DNA of 64,000 nt from an uncultured Slackia sp. (GTDB lineage Bacteria > Actinomycetota > Coriobacteriia > Coriobacteriales > Eggerthellaceae): positions 22,889 through 86,888 of the forward strand of contig NZ_CAUHPG010000008.1 in assembly GCF_959608125.1 (NCBI RefSeq), given 5' to 3'. The position numbers were made by a program, and so were the translations under genes. The notes beneath the pieces are model-generated. The model searched no databases. It had not been told where the DNA came from and was given only the letters and a program-made list of their open reading frames with translations. This document shows, in pieces, positions 34,413-43,769 of this stretch (position 1 is its first letter; every line of letters begins with the position of its first letter).

Positions 34413-35898
34413 AATCGGACGCATACGACTCGATTCTATCGAGCATCTGCTGACGGGAGTGGACCCCCATCTTCTGATAAATATGATAGATGTGGGAGTT
34501 CACCGTCGACAACGAAACCCCCAGGTCGTCGGCGACCCGCTGAGACGACCTCCCTTTCGCCACCATGGCCATGACCTCCGACTCGCGATCGGAAAGCCCC
34601 GCATCGAGAGCCGCGAGCCTGCATTGGTCCTTGAACGGCGTGGCATGAGCGCGCTCGCGCGATTTCGCCAGCACCCTGGTGCAGTGCGCATCCGTGAACA
34701 CGAATACGAACATAAAGGCGCATGCCACGCCCATGATCGCGACGCCGAACAAGATAAGCGACGGATCGGCCCCGAAGCCGTAGCCGCTCACGGCGATGCC
34801 GACCACGACGCCGGCAGCCCATACGGCACGCGTCAGCGCGAACAGAAGAATGGCGTCTATGGCTAGCGCGGAAACCACTTCGAACAGAACCATCATCATG
34901 ACGGCCTCGAAGCAGAACGCCCCCATGTCGAGAACCACATGGGCCGCCCAGTTGCCTTCCATGATGAAAGGAATGGCCAGCACCACCGCGAGCACGAGAA
35001 GAAACGACCCGCGGTACACCCGCGAAACGGCGTCCATGCTGCGCTTCGCGAAAACGACCACCAACCACGCCCCGAAAAAGCACCTGAGCAGGATGCCCAC
35101 CAAGTTGGCCGCGCCGGCGAAAAACGTCGCCTGCGCGCCGCCGAGAAGAACGTTTCGGCACAGTTCGATGATGGCCACCACGAAAAACAGACACAGGCAG
35201 AAGCGCACCAGGATATCGCGCTCCGAAGGCTCGAGCTCGCGAAAACCCCTCTTTACCGCAGGAAGCGCAGCGGCGGCGGATCGTTCTACCGCGTCTTCGC
35301 GAGGAAGCATGGCCGCCGAAAGCATCGGCAGAAGCGAGCACGCCGCGACGATGGCCCACGTCCCCTGCGTTCCAGCGACCACCGTGTTCGCAAGCGGATA
35401 CGTCAGCACCGCCGCCAGAACGAGGCTCGCTATAAGCCCCGCACCCTCACGCGACGTCCAAAAGACGGACAGCCACACGATGGGAAGAAACGCGAAGCCC
35501 ACGCCCAACCCCGCCGCAGCGACCGTCAAAAGCGCAGCCGACGATTCGGGAAAAAGAACGCTCGCCGGCCCGAGCGCGCTCGAAACACTCGCCACGGCCG
35601 CGATGAAAAACGCGGCCGCATTCTTGCCGACGCGCAAAGGCATGCGCCGATGCACGACGCAGAACAACGCCAGCAGCACGCACGTCGACAACGCCGACAG
35701 CCAGCGCAGGTCGAGAAACGGATCCGCATACGTGACCGGGTCGGGAAGCGCGAAACACAGCACCGTCCACGACTGGCATATCGCGAAGCCGAAAACATGA
35801 AGCCACGACAGCTTCGAAAACTCTTCTTTCGCCAAAGCGGCGCCGCGCGCGACAAGGCCAGCCCCGATCGCTGCGGAATCGGTCTCGTTCCCTCCCAT
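34375..35898 (-). CDS. Membrane-bound LuxR-family regulator
   Basis: 507 residues. About twelve hydrophobic segments fill residues 25-420. The C-terminal LuxR helix-turn-helix is DAGLSDRESEVMAMVAKGRSSQRVADDLGVSLSTVNSHIYHIYQKMGVHSRQQM. This twelve-helix-plus-LuxR design is expanded in Eggerthellaceae, where copies usually sit next to respiratory or surface reductases. Here it is divergent from the triheme Mo enzyme, its likely target. The sensed ligand is unknown. Confidence 0.9.
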   Translation of the reverse strand: MGGNETDSAAIGAGLVARGAALAKEEFSKLSWLHVFGFAICQSWTVLCFALPDPVTYADPFLDLRWLSALSTCVLLALFCVVHRRMPLRVGKNAAAFFIAAVASVSSALGPASVLFPESSAALLTVAAAGLGVGFAFLPIVWLSVFWTSREGAGLIASLVLAAVLTYPLANTVVAGTQGTWAIVAACSLLPMLSAAMLPREDAVERSAAAALPAVKRGFRELEPSERDILVRFCLCLFFVVAIIELCRNVLLGGAQATFFAGAANLVGILLRCFFGAWLVVVFAKRSMDAVSRVYRGSFLLVLAVVLAIPFIMEGNWAAHVVLDMGAFCFEAVMMMVLFEVVSALAIDAILLFALTRAVWAAGVVVGIAVSGYGFGADPSLILFGVAIMGVACAFMFVFVFTDAHCTRVLAKSRERAHATPFKDQCRLAALDAGLSDRESEVMAMVAKGRSSQRVADDLGVSLSTVNSHIYHIYQKMGVHSRQQMLDRIESYASDSTNPEVLGKRRA

Positions 35899-36093
35899 AC
35901 AAGACGTCCTTCCGTATCGGTAAAAACTACTGATATGTATCTCAACACCGCATTTGACCTGCGATTACTCAGAAATGATACCATTCATGAGTTCCTGTCG
36001 ATGACAAGACGTCGAGCTTGGGATAGTTTGCGACGAAAGGAGGCCGCTTGCAAGAGATGGCGACCTCAGGGGAATTTCATGAAAGGAGGGGCC
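35899..36093. promoter_or_regulatory. Divergent promoter region, LuxR regulator / Mo enzyme
   Basis: AT-rich at 35920-36000, with TTGACC near 35954 followed 17-19 bp later by GATACC/TACCAT, a plausible plus-strand promoter for the Mo enzyme. Two Shine-Dalgarno-like AAAGGAGG stretches occur, at about 36037 and 36082; the second precedes the ATG chosen for the next gene. Confidence 0.4.
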
Positions 36094-37596
36094 ATGAAGA
36101 AACGCACGTTAGCCCTCGTCGGCACCATCTCAGGCGTGTTCGCCCTCTCGGCGTGCCTGTGGGCGTGCGCGCCTCAGCAAGACTCGTCGCAAGAAGGGAC
36201 CGAACAGCAGAAGACCGAAGCCGCCGTCGACGAAGCCGAACGCATCGAGACGCTGCAAGGCGCCGAAAAGAACGAGGCGGCCAATGCCTACTACGCTCCC
36301 GTCGTCACCGAAAAGGAGGACGGCACGCGCGTCCAAATGATCCCGAACGACCCGTACATGTGGAACACCGCCGTCCTGGGCGGCGACCAGCGCGGCTGCG
36401 AAGCCGAAGGCTGCCACGCCTCGATCCTCGACGCGACGCAGCTTCTGCCCGCCACGCATCCCAAGCTGTGGAATCCGTACAACGTCGACCCCACCACCAA
36501 GTTCTGTTACATGTGCCATTCCAAGGCGCTGTTCCTCCAGGACAGCATGCATGCCATCCACATGAACAGCGACGAATTCGACGGCAACTGCGATTCCTGC
36601 CACTACATCAACCCCAAGACCGGCGAATACCAGCTTTGGGACCTCGTGAAGTATGACACCGCCTACATGGGCGTCACCCCCGTGCCTAACGTCGAAGGCG
36701 ACTTCAGCTTCACGCAGGACTCCATCACCCCGACCGACCAGCTCTTCTATTATTGGGAGAACGCCGACCACAAGGGCATCACGCCCGATAACGACACCTC
36801 TCAGGAAGCCTACGATTCTTGGGAGATCAAGGTCACCGGCAACGTCGATAACGAGTTCACCTTCAAGCTCGCCGACTTCGAAGACCAGATGGTCGAGCGC
36901 GTCATGAAGCTCGACTGCCAGACCAACCCGCCGGGCGGCGCCTACATCATGAACGCCGAAGTGAAGGGCATCCCGCTGTCTGCGATTATGGAGAAGGCCG
37001 GCGTCGACCCTGCATCGTACAACGCCCTGCACTCCATCGCCGATGACGGCTGGGACGTCTACCCGCTGCCTCAGGAATACGTCGAGGCCCTCAAGGACGA
37101 CATCCTGCTGGTCACCGAAATCAACGGCGAAAAGCTCGGCATGCTCCAGGGCTACCCGGTACAGCTGTGGACCCCCACCCTAGGCGGCGCCCACTACACC
37201 AAGCGCCCTGTGGAACTGAAGTTCTCGCAGGACGAGAAGGCCCCCGTGTACTACAAGGGCTTCACCAACCCCAAGACCGGCGAGATGTTCAATAAGCCCA
37301 ACACGGCCGTGTTCAACTACGCCAACGGAACCATCTTCCCCGCCGGCGAGCCGATCGAATTCGAAGGCTTCGCAGACGCCTACGAAGTTCCCGTGACCGC
37401 CGTCGAGATCTCGCTCGACAAGGGCGCAACATGGACGCGCTACGACCTCGGCGAAACCGACGTCATGCGCTGGGTAAACTGGAAGTTCGTCTACACGCCC
37501 GAAAAGCCCGGCTCGTACCTGCTTAAAGTCCGTGCCATCGGCGCAGACGGCAGCGTGAGCACCGATCCTTCCCAGCTGTTCTTCAACGTCGAATAA
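36094..37596 (+). CDS. Triheme c-type cytochrome / sulfite-oxidase-like molybdopterin fusion lipoprotein
   Basis: 500 residues. A lipoprotein-type signal (FALSAC, Cys 21) is followed by an acidic linker and three haem c motifs: CEAEGCH (C102-H108, a CX4CH form), CYMCH (138-142) and CDSCH (166-170). From about residue 235 comes an Oxidored_molyb fold with the probable Mo ligand C275 (KLDCQTNPPGG) and GIPLSAIMEKAG. The protein ends in a Mo-co dimerisation-type Ig domain. It should sit outside the membrane and exchange electrons between haems and a Mo-pterin site; the substrate is unknown. ATG 36094 follows AAAGGAGGGGCC; ATG 36079 in frame is possible. Confidence 0.88.
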   Translation: MKKRTLALVGTISGVFALSACLWACAPQQDSSQEGTEQQKTEAAVDEAERIETLQGAEKNEAANAYYAPVVTEKEDGTRVQMIPNDPYMWNTAVLGGDQRGCEAEGCHASILDATQLLPATHPKLWNPYNVDPTTKFCYMCHSKALFLQDSMHAIHMNSDEFDGNCDSCHYINPKTGEYQLWDLVKYDTAYMGVTPVPNVEGDFSFTQDSITPTDQLFYYWENADHKGITPDNDTSQEAYDSWEIKVTGNVDNEFTFKLADFEDQMVERVMKLDCQTNPPGGAYIMNAEVKGIPLSAIMEKAGVDPASYNALHSIADDGWDVYPLPQEYVEALKDDILLVTEINGEKLGMLQGYPVQLWTPTLGGAHYTKRPVELKFSQDEKAPVYYKGFTNPKTGEMFNKPNTAVFNYANGTIFPAGEPIEFEGFADAYEVPVTAVEISLDKGATWTRYDLGETDVMRWVNWKFVYTPEKPGSYLLKVRAIGADGSVSTDPSQLFFNVE

Positions 37597-37610
37597 AGAA
37601 AGGGGGAGCC

Positions 37611-38414
37611 ATGAAAAACATCGGAATCAAAGTAGTCAGCGCCGCAACCGGAATCACGCTGCTCGCCCCTGCCATCGCCGTGGCCTCTACGGCACCCGCC
37701 GACGCAGCAGCTGTCGATACCGACGCAACGCAGACATGGACCCACGTCGATGCTTCCCATCCCTCCGATGAGAAGTCCGTGGCCAACGTCCAGGGCGACT
37801 TCGGATACTCCCAGGCCGTCCTCACCCCGAACGAGAAAATCGCGGCCGTATTCAACCGCGGCGCCGCAGCCCTGTGCAATGCAGCCACCGAGCTCACCAT
37901 CGCCTCCCCGAGCGATTGGACCATCTCAGTGACAGGCGACGTCGCCAACGAATACTCCGCCACCCTGGCCGAGCTTGAAAGCGACGAGCAGACCAGCACC
38001 GTCATGGGCTGCTCCTGCGCCTCCAACGGCGTGGGCGGCCTGGCCGCCATCAACGCCAAGGTCGCAGGCGTGCCCCTGGCCTCCATCATCGAGAAAGCCG
38101 CGCCCGACGAAGGCGTCAACGTGGTCACGCTCGTGTCCGAAGACGGTCACGTGATCAAGCTTCCGCTGGCCTATGTGATGCAGCGCCAGGCCGTCGTGGC
38201 CAGCCAGATCAACGACGAAGCGCTGAGCGAGTCGGTCGGCGGCACCAACCAGCTGTGGATCGATTCGACCGCTGCGAAATACTTCGCACGCAATATCGTC
38301 GAGATTCGTCTGGAAACCGCTGCCGACCTGCCAAGCGATCCCGGCAGCGAAACCCCCGACGAAGGCGAATACGTCAATCGCCCGAACGTCGGCATCACCG
38401 GCGCGCAGGCGTAG
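37611..38414 (+). CDS. Exported Oxidored_molyb-domain protein (paralogue lacking haems and dimer domain)
   Basis: 267 residues. A Sec signal (AAVASTAPADA region) is followed by about 45 residues and then a Mo-pterin domain collinear with the previous gene: DWTISVTGDVANEYSATLAELES, MGCSCASNGVGGLAAINAKVAGVPLASIIEKA, and NQLWIDSTAAKYFARNIVEI. Cysteines 134 and 136 fall where the Mo ligand lies. The haem motifs and the Ig domain are absent. It starts 15 bp after the triheme gene (GAAAGGGGGAGCC), so both are made together; a heterodimer or an accessory subunit is plausible. Confidence 0.78.
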   Translation: MKNIGIKVVSAATGITLLAPAIAVASTAPADAAAVDTDATQTWTHVDASHPSDEKSVANVQGDFGYSQAVLTPNEKIAAVFNRGAAALCNAATELTIASPSDWTISVTGDVANEYSATLAELESDEQTSTVMGCSCASNGVGGLAAINAKVAGVPLASIIEKAAPDEGVNVVTLVSEDGHVIKLPLAYVMQRQAVVASQINDEALSESVGGTNQLWIDSTAAKYFARNIVEIRLETAADLPSDPGSETPDEGEYVNRPNVGITGAQA

Positions 38415-38466
38415 GCGCCCCGTCTCGACACGCGACCGCAACCCCTACGGCCGCACACCCCTCCTC

Positions 38467-38500
38467 GGAAAGGCCCGCCTCGTGCGGGCCTTTCCTCTTT
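38467..38500 (+). terminator. Terminator of the Mo-enzyme operon
   Basis: GGAAAGGCCCGC (38467-38478) pairs perfectly with GCGGGCCTTTCC (38484-38495), followed by TCTTT. Confidence 0.88.
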
Positions 38501-38628
38501 GAGGGCTTTTCGCGCATGGCGGGCGCGCAACGGGCGGCGGCGTTAGAATGCTCGGACGATATCGAACCGCTTTCCGCGGACGGACGCCTCGAAGCGTGAT
38601 CCGCCGCGGCCGACCCATCGGAGCACCT

Positions 38629-40779
38629 ATGCCGCACATCATCGAAACCCTGGCGCGCGAGCTCGGCGTATCGCCCGCGCAGGCCGAAGCCGTCGTCGCG
38701 CTCATCGACGACGGAAACACCATCCCCTTCATCGCCCGCTACCGCAAAGAAGCCACGGGCGGCATGGACGACGCGACCCTGCGCGCCTTCGACGAGCGCC
38801 TTGCCTACCTGCGCAATCTCGAAGCGCGCAAAGCCGAAACGATCGCCGCGATCGACGAGCAGGGAAAGCTGACGGCCGACCTTCGCGCCGCGATCGAGGC
38901 GGCCACGGTCATGCAGCGCGTCGAAGACCTATACAAGCCGTTCAAGAAAAAACGCGCCACGCGGGCATCGAAGGCGCGCGCCGCGGGGCTGGAGCCTTTG
39001 GCGAACCTCGTCATGGCGCAGGCGATGAACGTGAAAAGCCCCCTGGACGCCGCTGCGGGCTACGTGAACGCCGAGGGCGGCTATCCCGACGCCGAAGCGG
39101 CGCTTCAAGGCGCGTGCGACATCGTGGCCGAAACGATCGCCGACGATCCCGAACATACCGCGGCCCTGCGCGCCTTCACGCATAAGACCGCTCGATTCGA
39201 AACCGTGGCGACCGACGCGTCCGAAAAGACCACCTACGAAACCTATTACGATTTCTCCGAGCCCGCGCGGCGCATCCCGAACCACCGCGTGCTGGCCATC
39301 GACCGCGGCGAGAAGGAAGGCAAGCTGCGCGTACGCGTGCGCACCGATGCCGATACCGCGATCGACCTGCTTGGCAGGCGCATCGTGCGTCGCCGCGGAC
39401 CCTTCGCCGAAAGCCTCGACGCCGCGATCGCTGACGGCTACAAGCGCCTCATGGCCCCGTCGCTCGAGCGCGAGCTGCGAAGCGAGCTCACCGAGCGCGC
39501 CCAGGCCGACGCCATCGCCGTGTTCGCGAAAAACACCGAGAGCCTGCTGTCGCAACGGCCCGTGAAAGGCGCGCGCATCATCGCCCTGGACCCCGGCTAT
39601 CGCACCGGCTGCAAAATGGCGGTGCTCGACGAATTCGGCACGCTGCTCGATCACGGCACGGTCTATCCCACCCCGCCGCGCCGCGATGTGGAAGGCACCA
39701 AGCGCACGCTCGAACGCATGGTGTCGCGCCACCGCATCAACACCATCGTCATCGGCAACGGCACCGCGAGCCGCGAAACCGAAGAGGTCGTGTCGCAGTT
39801 CATCGCCGAATCGTCCGCCGACCTGCGCTACACGATCGTCAACGAAGCGGGCGCGTCGGTATATTCGGCCTCGAAGATCGCAAGCGAGGAATACCCCGAT
39901 TTGGACGTCACCACGCGCGGCGCCATGAGCCTGGGCCGCCGCCTGCAAGACCCCTTGGCCGAGCTGGTGAAGATACCCGTGCAGTCGATCGGCGTGGGCC
40001 AATACCAGCACGACCTTGACCAGGCCGAACTGGGCCGCGCGCTGGCGGGCGTGGTGGAGCGCACCGTCAACCGCGTGGGCGTCGACCTCAACACAGCCAG
40101 CGCCAGCCTGCTTGGATACGTATCGGGCATCACGCCCGCCCTTGCCAAAAACATCGTGGCCTATCGCGAAGAACACGGGGCGTTCACCGACCGCAGGCAA
40201 CTGAAAAAGGTCGCCCGCCTGGGGCCGAAGGCGTATTCGAACTGCGCGGGCTTTTTACGCATCGCAGGCGGCGACAACCCGCTTGACGCAACGAGCGTCC
40301 ATCCCGAAAGCTACCCGATCGCCCAAGCGCTGCTCGAACGCGCGGGCGTGAAGGCCGGCGAACTGGCAAACGGCGGCATCAAGGGAATCGGCGCGCGCAT
40401 CGGCGACATCGCGGCCCTGGCATCCGAGCTGGGATGCGGCGTCCCCACCCTGCGCGACATCGCGGCCGAGCTGGAAAAGCCGGGACGCGACCCGCGCGAA
40501 GACGCGCCCGAAACGGTGTTCAGCACCTCCGTGCGCGATTTCGATGACCTGACCTGCGGCATGGAGCTGACGGGCACGGTGCGCAACGTCGTCGACTTCG
40601 GCGCGTTCGTGGATATCGGAGTGAAGCAGGACGGTCTGGTGCACATCTCCAAGCTGTCGGAGCGTTTCGTCAAGCATCCGGCCGACGTGGTAGCCGTGGG
40701 CGACACGGTGACCGTCTGGGTGGAAAAGATCGACAAGGAGCGTGGCAAGATATCGCTTTCCATGGTGAAGCCCCGCTGA
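38629..40779 (+). CDS. tex: Tex-family RNA-binding transcriptional accessory protein
   Basis: 716 residues with the full Tex architecture: an N-terminal helical domain (NTIPFIARYRKEATGGMDD), a YqgF-like core (IIALDPGYRTGCKMAVLDEFG), helix-hairpin-helix repeats (VDLNTASASLLGYVSGI) and a C-terminal S1 domain (TGTVRNVVDFGAFVDIGVKQDGLVHISKLS). Tex binds nucleic acids and affects transcription and stress tolerance. The ATG 38629 follows CGGAGCACCT; the frame upstream is not conserved. Confidence 0.95.
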   Translation: MPHIIETLARELGVSPAQAEAVVALIDDGNTIPFIARYRKEATGGMDDATLRAFDERLAYLRNLEARKAETIAAIDEQGKLTADLRAAIEAATVMQRVEDLYKPFKKKRATRASKARAAGLEPLANLVMAQAMNVKSPLDAAAGYVNAEGGYPDAEAALQGACDIVAETIADDPEHTAALRAFTHKTARFETVATDASEKTTYETYYDFSEPARRIPNHRVLAIDRGEKEGKLRVRVRTDADTAIDLLGRRIVRRRGPFAESLDAAIADGYKRLMAPSLERELRSELTERAQADAIAVFAKNTESLLSQRPVKGARIIALDPGYRTGCKMAVLDEFGTLLDHGTVYPTPPRRDVEGTKRTLERMVSRHRINTIVIGNGTASRETEEVVSQFIAESSADLRYTIVNEAGASVYSASKIASEEYPDLDVTTRGAMSLGRRLQDPLAELVKIPVQSIGVGQYQHDLDQAELGRALAGVVERTVNRVGVDLNTASASLLGYVSGITPALAKNIVAYREEHGAFTDRRQLKKVARLGPKAYSNCAGFLRIAGGDNPLDATSVHPESYPIAQALLERAGVKAGELANGGIKGIGARIGDIAALASELGCGVPTLRDIAAELEKPGRDPREDAPETVFSTSVRDFDDLTCGMELTGTVRNVVDFGAFVDIGVKQDGLVHISKLSERFVKHPADVVAVGDTVTVWVEKIDKERGKISLSMVKPR

Positions 40780-40849
40780 ATCCCGACCTGATTCCGACGC
40801 GCATCCGGCGCATCTCCGGATCCAATCCGAATCAGACCAGGCCGCAATC

Positions 40850-40887
40850 CGTCAGGATGCCGGCGCCGACCAGGCCGCATCCTGACG
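40850..40887. other. Hairpin in the tex downstream region
   Basis: CGTCAGGATGC (40850-40860) pairs perfectly with GCATCCTGACG (40877-40887). No T-run is present. The whole 40780-41040 stretch is rich in short degenerate CCG/ATCCG repeats and holds no gene. Confidence 0.4.
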
Positions 40888-41046
40888 CGAACCCGAACGC
40901 ATTCCGGCACGAACCCGCCTCGGGTCCGGCGCCGACCCGGCAGAAACCGAGCCGCGTCCCGGCGCGCACGATGCCGCCCCAAGCGGCCGGCATGCGGCGC
41001 TGCTATCATAGGGCGCACGTTAAGCCGCATCGCGAAAGGGGTTGCC

Positions 41047-41343
41047 ATGACCAGCAGGAAACGTTCGGCTCTGGCGAAACAGACGGCCGCATTCAAAGCG
41101 GGCCTCGGAGGCATGGACGACGTGTTCGCCCGCGAAGAAGAACGCCGCCGCACCCAAGACCTCGAGCACGACGCCGCCGTGCGCCGCAAGGCCTGCGAAT
41201 CGAAGAACCGCTACCGCAGCCGCACCGAAGCCGAAGAGGCCATCGCCGCCTGCGCCGACCACGGAACGCGAGGGCTGCACAGCTACCGCTGCCCGTACTG
41301 CAACGGGTGGCACCTGACGTCGAAACCCCGGCGCGACGAGTAG
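41047..41343 (+). CDS. Small conserved hypothetical protein with CPYCNGWH motif
   Basis: 98 residues. A basic, helical N-terminal half is followed by CESKNRYRSRTEAEEAIAACADHGTRGLHSYRCPYCNGWHLTSKP. The CPYC pair with the following Trp-His and an upstream Cys suggests a small zinc-binding fold; similar short proteins are common in actinobacteria, with no known function. It starts 26 bp before the CDF gene's own upstream region ends, so the two may be co-transcribed. ATG 41047 follows GAAAGGGGTTGCC. Confidence 0.7.
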   Translation: MTSRKRSALAKQTAAFKAGLGGMDDVFAREEERRRTQDLEHDAAVRRKACESKNRYRSRTEAEEAIAACADHGTRGLHSYRCPYCNGWHLTSKPRRDE

Positions 41344-41368
41344 AAAACCGAGAAGGAGAACGACGAGC

Positions 41369-42544
41369 ATGCTCGAATGGCTCACCCGGCGTTTCGTGAA
41401 AAACGCCGACGATACCGAAAACCCCGCGGTGCGCACCGCCTACGGCACGTTCGCGAGCATCGTCTGCATCGTGTGCAACACGGCGCTTTGCGCGGCGAAG
41501 GGCGCCGTGGGCGCGGCGGCGGGATCGGTCGCCATCGTGGCCGACGCGCTCAACAACCTCTCCGACGCATCGAGCAACATCATCAGCCTCTTCGGCTTCA
41601 AGCTTGCCAGCAAACCGCCCGATGCCGAGCACCCCTACGGTCACGGTCGCTTCGAATATCTGTCGGGCCTGGCCGTCGCCGTGCTCATCCTGGTCATCGG
41701 CGTCGAACTGGTACGCTCGTCGTTCGATAAAATCATCCACCCCGAACCTGTGGAATTCAGCATCGCGCTCGTGGCCGTGCTCGTCTTGTCCATCGTCGTG
41801 AAACTTTGGATGGCCGCCTTCAACAAAAGCCTCGGCACGCGCATCTCGTCGAGCACGCTTCTTGCCACCGCTGCGGACTCCCGCAACGACGTGATCGCCA
41901 CTGCGGCCGTTCTTATCTGCACGCTTATCGCCGAATTCGGCGGCGTGAATCTGGACGGCTGGGCGGGCCTGGCCGTGGGCGCATTCATCGTCTACAGCGG
42001 CATCGAACTGGTGCGCGACACGGTGGACCCGCTGCTTGGCAAGGCGCCCGACCCCGCCTTCGTCAAGCATATCTACGACAAGATCGTGAGCTACCCGGGC
42101 GTCCTGGATACGCACGACCTGATCGTGCACGACTACGGCCCGGGCCGCCGCTTCGCGAGCGCGCATGTGGAAATGGCCGCCGAAATGGACCCGCTGAAAA
42201 GCCACGATGTGATCGATAACATCGAAGAGGCCTTCCGCACCGAAGAGAACCTGCTGCTGGTGCTGCACTACGACCCCATAGTCACGTCCGATTCGGCCGT
42301 GGGAGACCTGCGCCGATGGATCGCCGAAAACATCCGCCGCATCGACGCTCGTCTGACCATCCACGACCTGCGCATCGTTCCGGGACCCACGCACACCAAC
42401 GTGATTTTCGACGTGCTGCGCCCCGCCGACCTGGCTCTTTCCGACGACGAGCTGATCGAACAGGTGACGACGATCGTCAAGGAGCACCGCCCCGACGCGG
42501 TCTGCAAGATCACCGTCGACGACAGCTACGCTTCGTCCAAGTAA
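41369..42544 (+). CDS. Cation diffusion facilitator (CDF) metal exporter
   Basis: 391 residues, six membrane segments. SVAIVADALNNLSDASSNIISLFGFKLA and HPYGHGRFEYLSGL carry the CDF metal sites, and AADSRNDVIATAAVL gives the second half-site. A cytoplasmic dimerisation domain of about 90 residues (GVLDTHDLIVHDYGPGRRFASAHVEM) is followed by an extra ~100 residues (RIDARLTIHDLRIVPGPTHTNVIFDV), a longer tail than usual. It exports Zn, Mn, Fe or Co by proton exchange. ATG 41369 follows GAAGGAGAACGACGAGC. Confidence 0.92.
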   Translation: MLEWLTRRFVKNADDTENPAVRTAYGTFASIVCIVCNTALCAAKGAVGAAAGSVAIVADALNNLSDASSNIISLFGFKLASKPPDAEHPYGHGRFEYLSGLAVAVLILVIGVELVRSSFDKIIHPEPVEFSIALVAVLVLSIVVKLWMAAFNKSLGTRISSSTLLATAADSRNDVIATAAVLICTLIAEFGGVNLDGWAGLAVGAFIVYSGIELVRDTVDPLLGKAPDPAFVKHIYDKIVSYPGVLDTHDLIVHDYGPGRRFASAHVEMAAEMDPLKSHDVIDNIEEAFRTEENLLLVLHYDPIVTSDSAVGDLRRWIAENIRRIDARLTIHDLRIVPGPTHTNVIFDVLRPADLALSDDELIEQVTTIVKEHRPDAVCKITVDDSYASSK

Positions 42545-42559
42545 TCCCTATCGCAAAAC

Positions 42560-42592
42560 AAGGCCCTGCACAGCCGCGTCGTGCAGGGCCTT
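42560..42592. terminator. Bidirectional terminator between CDF and rfbB genes
   Basis: AAGGCCCTGCAC (42560-42571) pairs perfectly with GTGCAGGGCCTT (42581-42592). An A-rich flank (CGCAAAACA) precedes it, serving the minus-strand gene. Confidence 0.85.
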
Positions 42593-42621
42593 GCCGTATT
42601 GCACACGGCTTCGCAAGCACG

Positions 42622-43653
42622 CTAGGCGATACCCGCCCGTTCCAAATACCACGCAACCGTCGCGCGCATGCCTTCCTCGAAGGACGTGGTCGGACGCCAC
42701 CCCAACTCGACGGCCGCCTTTTCACAGTTCATAGCATAGCGGCGGTCGTGACCCTTGCGATCGGCCACGCGCTCGGCCGAAAACGCCGCCGCCCGATCAA
42801 GCCCTGCCTCGCTTAGCGCCGAACGCACCGCTTCGATCAGACGCACGTTCGGCAGCGCGCAACCGCCGCCCAGATTGTACGCCTGTCCGGGCACTCCCTT
42901 CTCGAGCGCCGCCAGCACGCCACGGCAGCAGTCCTCCACATACAGCCAGTCGCGCACGTTCAGCCCGCTTCCGTACAGCGGCACGGGCGATCCCGCGCAT
43001 GCGCACGCGATCGTCTTGGGGATAAGCTTTTCCTCGTGCTGGCGCGGGCCGTAGTTGTTCGAGCAGCGCACTACCGCGGCAGGCAGACCATAGGTCGATC
43101 CATAGGCGCGCACGAACATCTCGGCCGCCGCCTTCGACGCGGCATAGGGCGAGCGCGGACGCAGCGGCGCATCCTCGCGAAACGCGTCGTCTCCACGGGA
43201 ATCGAACGGCAGGTCGCCATACACTTCATCGGTCGACACGTGCACGAACAGGCACCCCTCGCGAAAGCCGTCGCCGCACGCCCAGGCGTCGCGCGCCGCC
43301 TCGAGCAGCGCCACGGTACCGCCCGCATTGACGTCGTGGAATAGCAAAGGGCTTTCGATAGAACGGTCCACATGCGATTCCGCCGCGAAATGCACCGCCG
43401 CATCGGGAGCATAACGCGCGAACGCCTGCGCCATGGCCGCGCGGTCGCGCACGTCGGCTCGCACGAACACGTAGCGCGAATCGTCCTGCACGTCGGCCAA
43501 GTTGTCGACGCATCCCGCATACGTGAGCGCATCGACGTTCACCACGCGCACGTCGGGACGTTCGGCCAGCATGAGCCGGACGAAGTTCGACCCGATGAAG
43601 CCGGCGCCGCCCGTCACCATGACCGTTCGTGCGAAGCCCTGCGCCGATTCCAT
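42622..43653 (-). CDS. rfbB: dTDP-glucose 4,6-dehydratase
   Basis: 343 residues of the extended short-chain dehydrogenase fold: VTGGAGFIGSNFVR (NAD site), HFAAESHVDRSI, STDEVYGDL, SPYAASKAAAEMFVRAY (the catalytic YxxxK) and RCSNNYGPRQHEEKLIPKTI, all specific to RfbB/RmlB. It makes dTDP-4-keto-6-deoxyglucose for surface glycans. No other rml genes are adjacent. ATG 43653 follows AAGGAGGCGGTTT. Confidence 0.95.
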   Translation of the reverse strand: MESAQGFARTVMVTGGAGFIGSNFVRLMLAERPDVRVVNVDALTYAGCVDNLADVQDDSRYVFVRADVRDRAAMAQAFARYAPDAAVHFAAESHVDRSIESPLLFHDVNAGGTVALLEAARDAWACGDGFREGCLFVHVSTDEVYGDLPFDSRGDDAFREDAPLRPRSPYAASKAAAEMFVRAYGSTYGLPAAVVRCSNNYGPRQHEEKLIPKTIACACAGSPVPLYGSGLNVRDWLYVEDCCRGVLAALEKGVPGQAYNLGGGCALPNVRLIEAVRSALSEAGLDRAAAFSAERVADRKGHDRRYAMNCEKAAVELGWRPTTSFEEGMRATVAWYLERAGIA

Positions 43654-43769
43654 AAACCGCCTCCTTGCGGCCGGCCAACACGCCGCCGCCCGTCTGCGCG
43701 CCTGCGACGAGGCGCGGTCGAATTCTTGCGGGTATACAATACAGCAATCATCTTGGACGGAGGAAAGCC

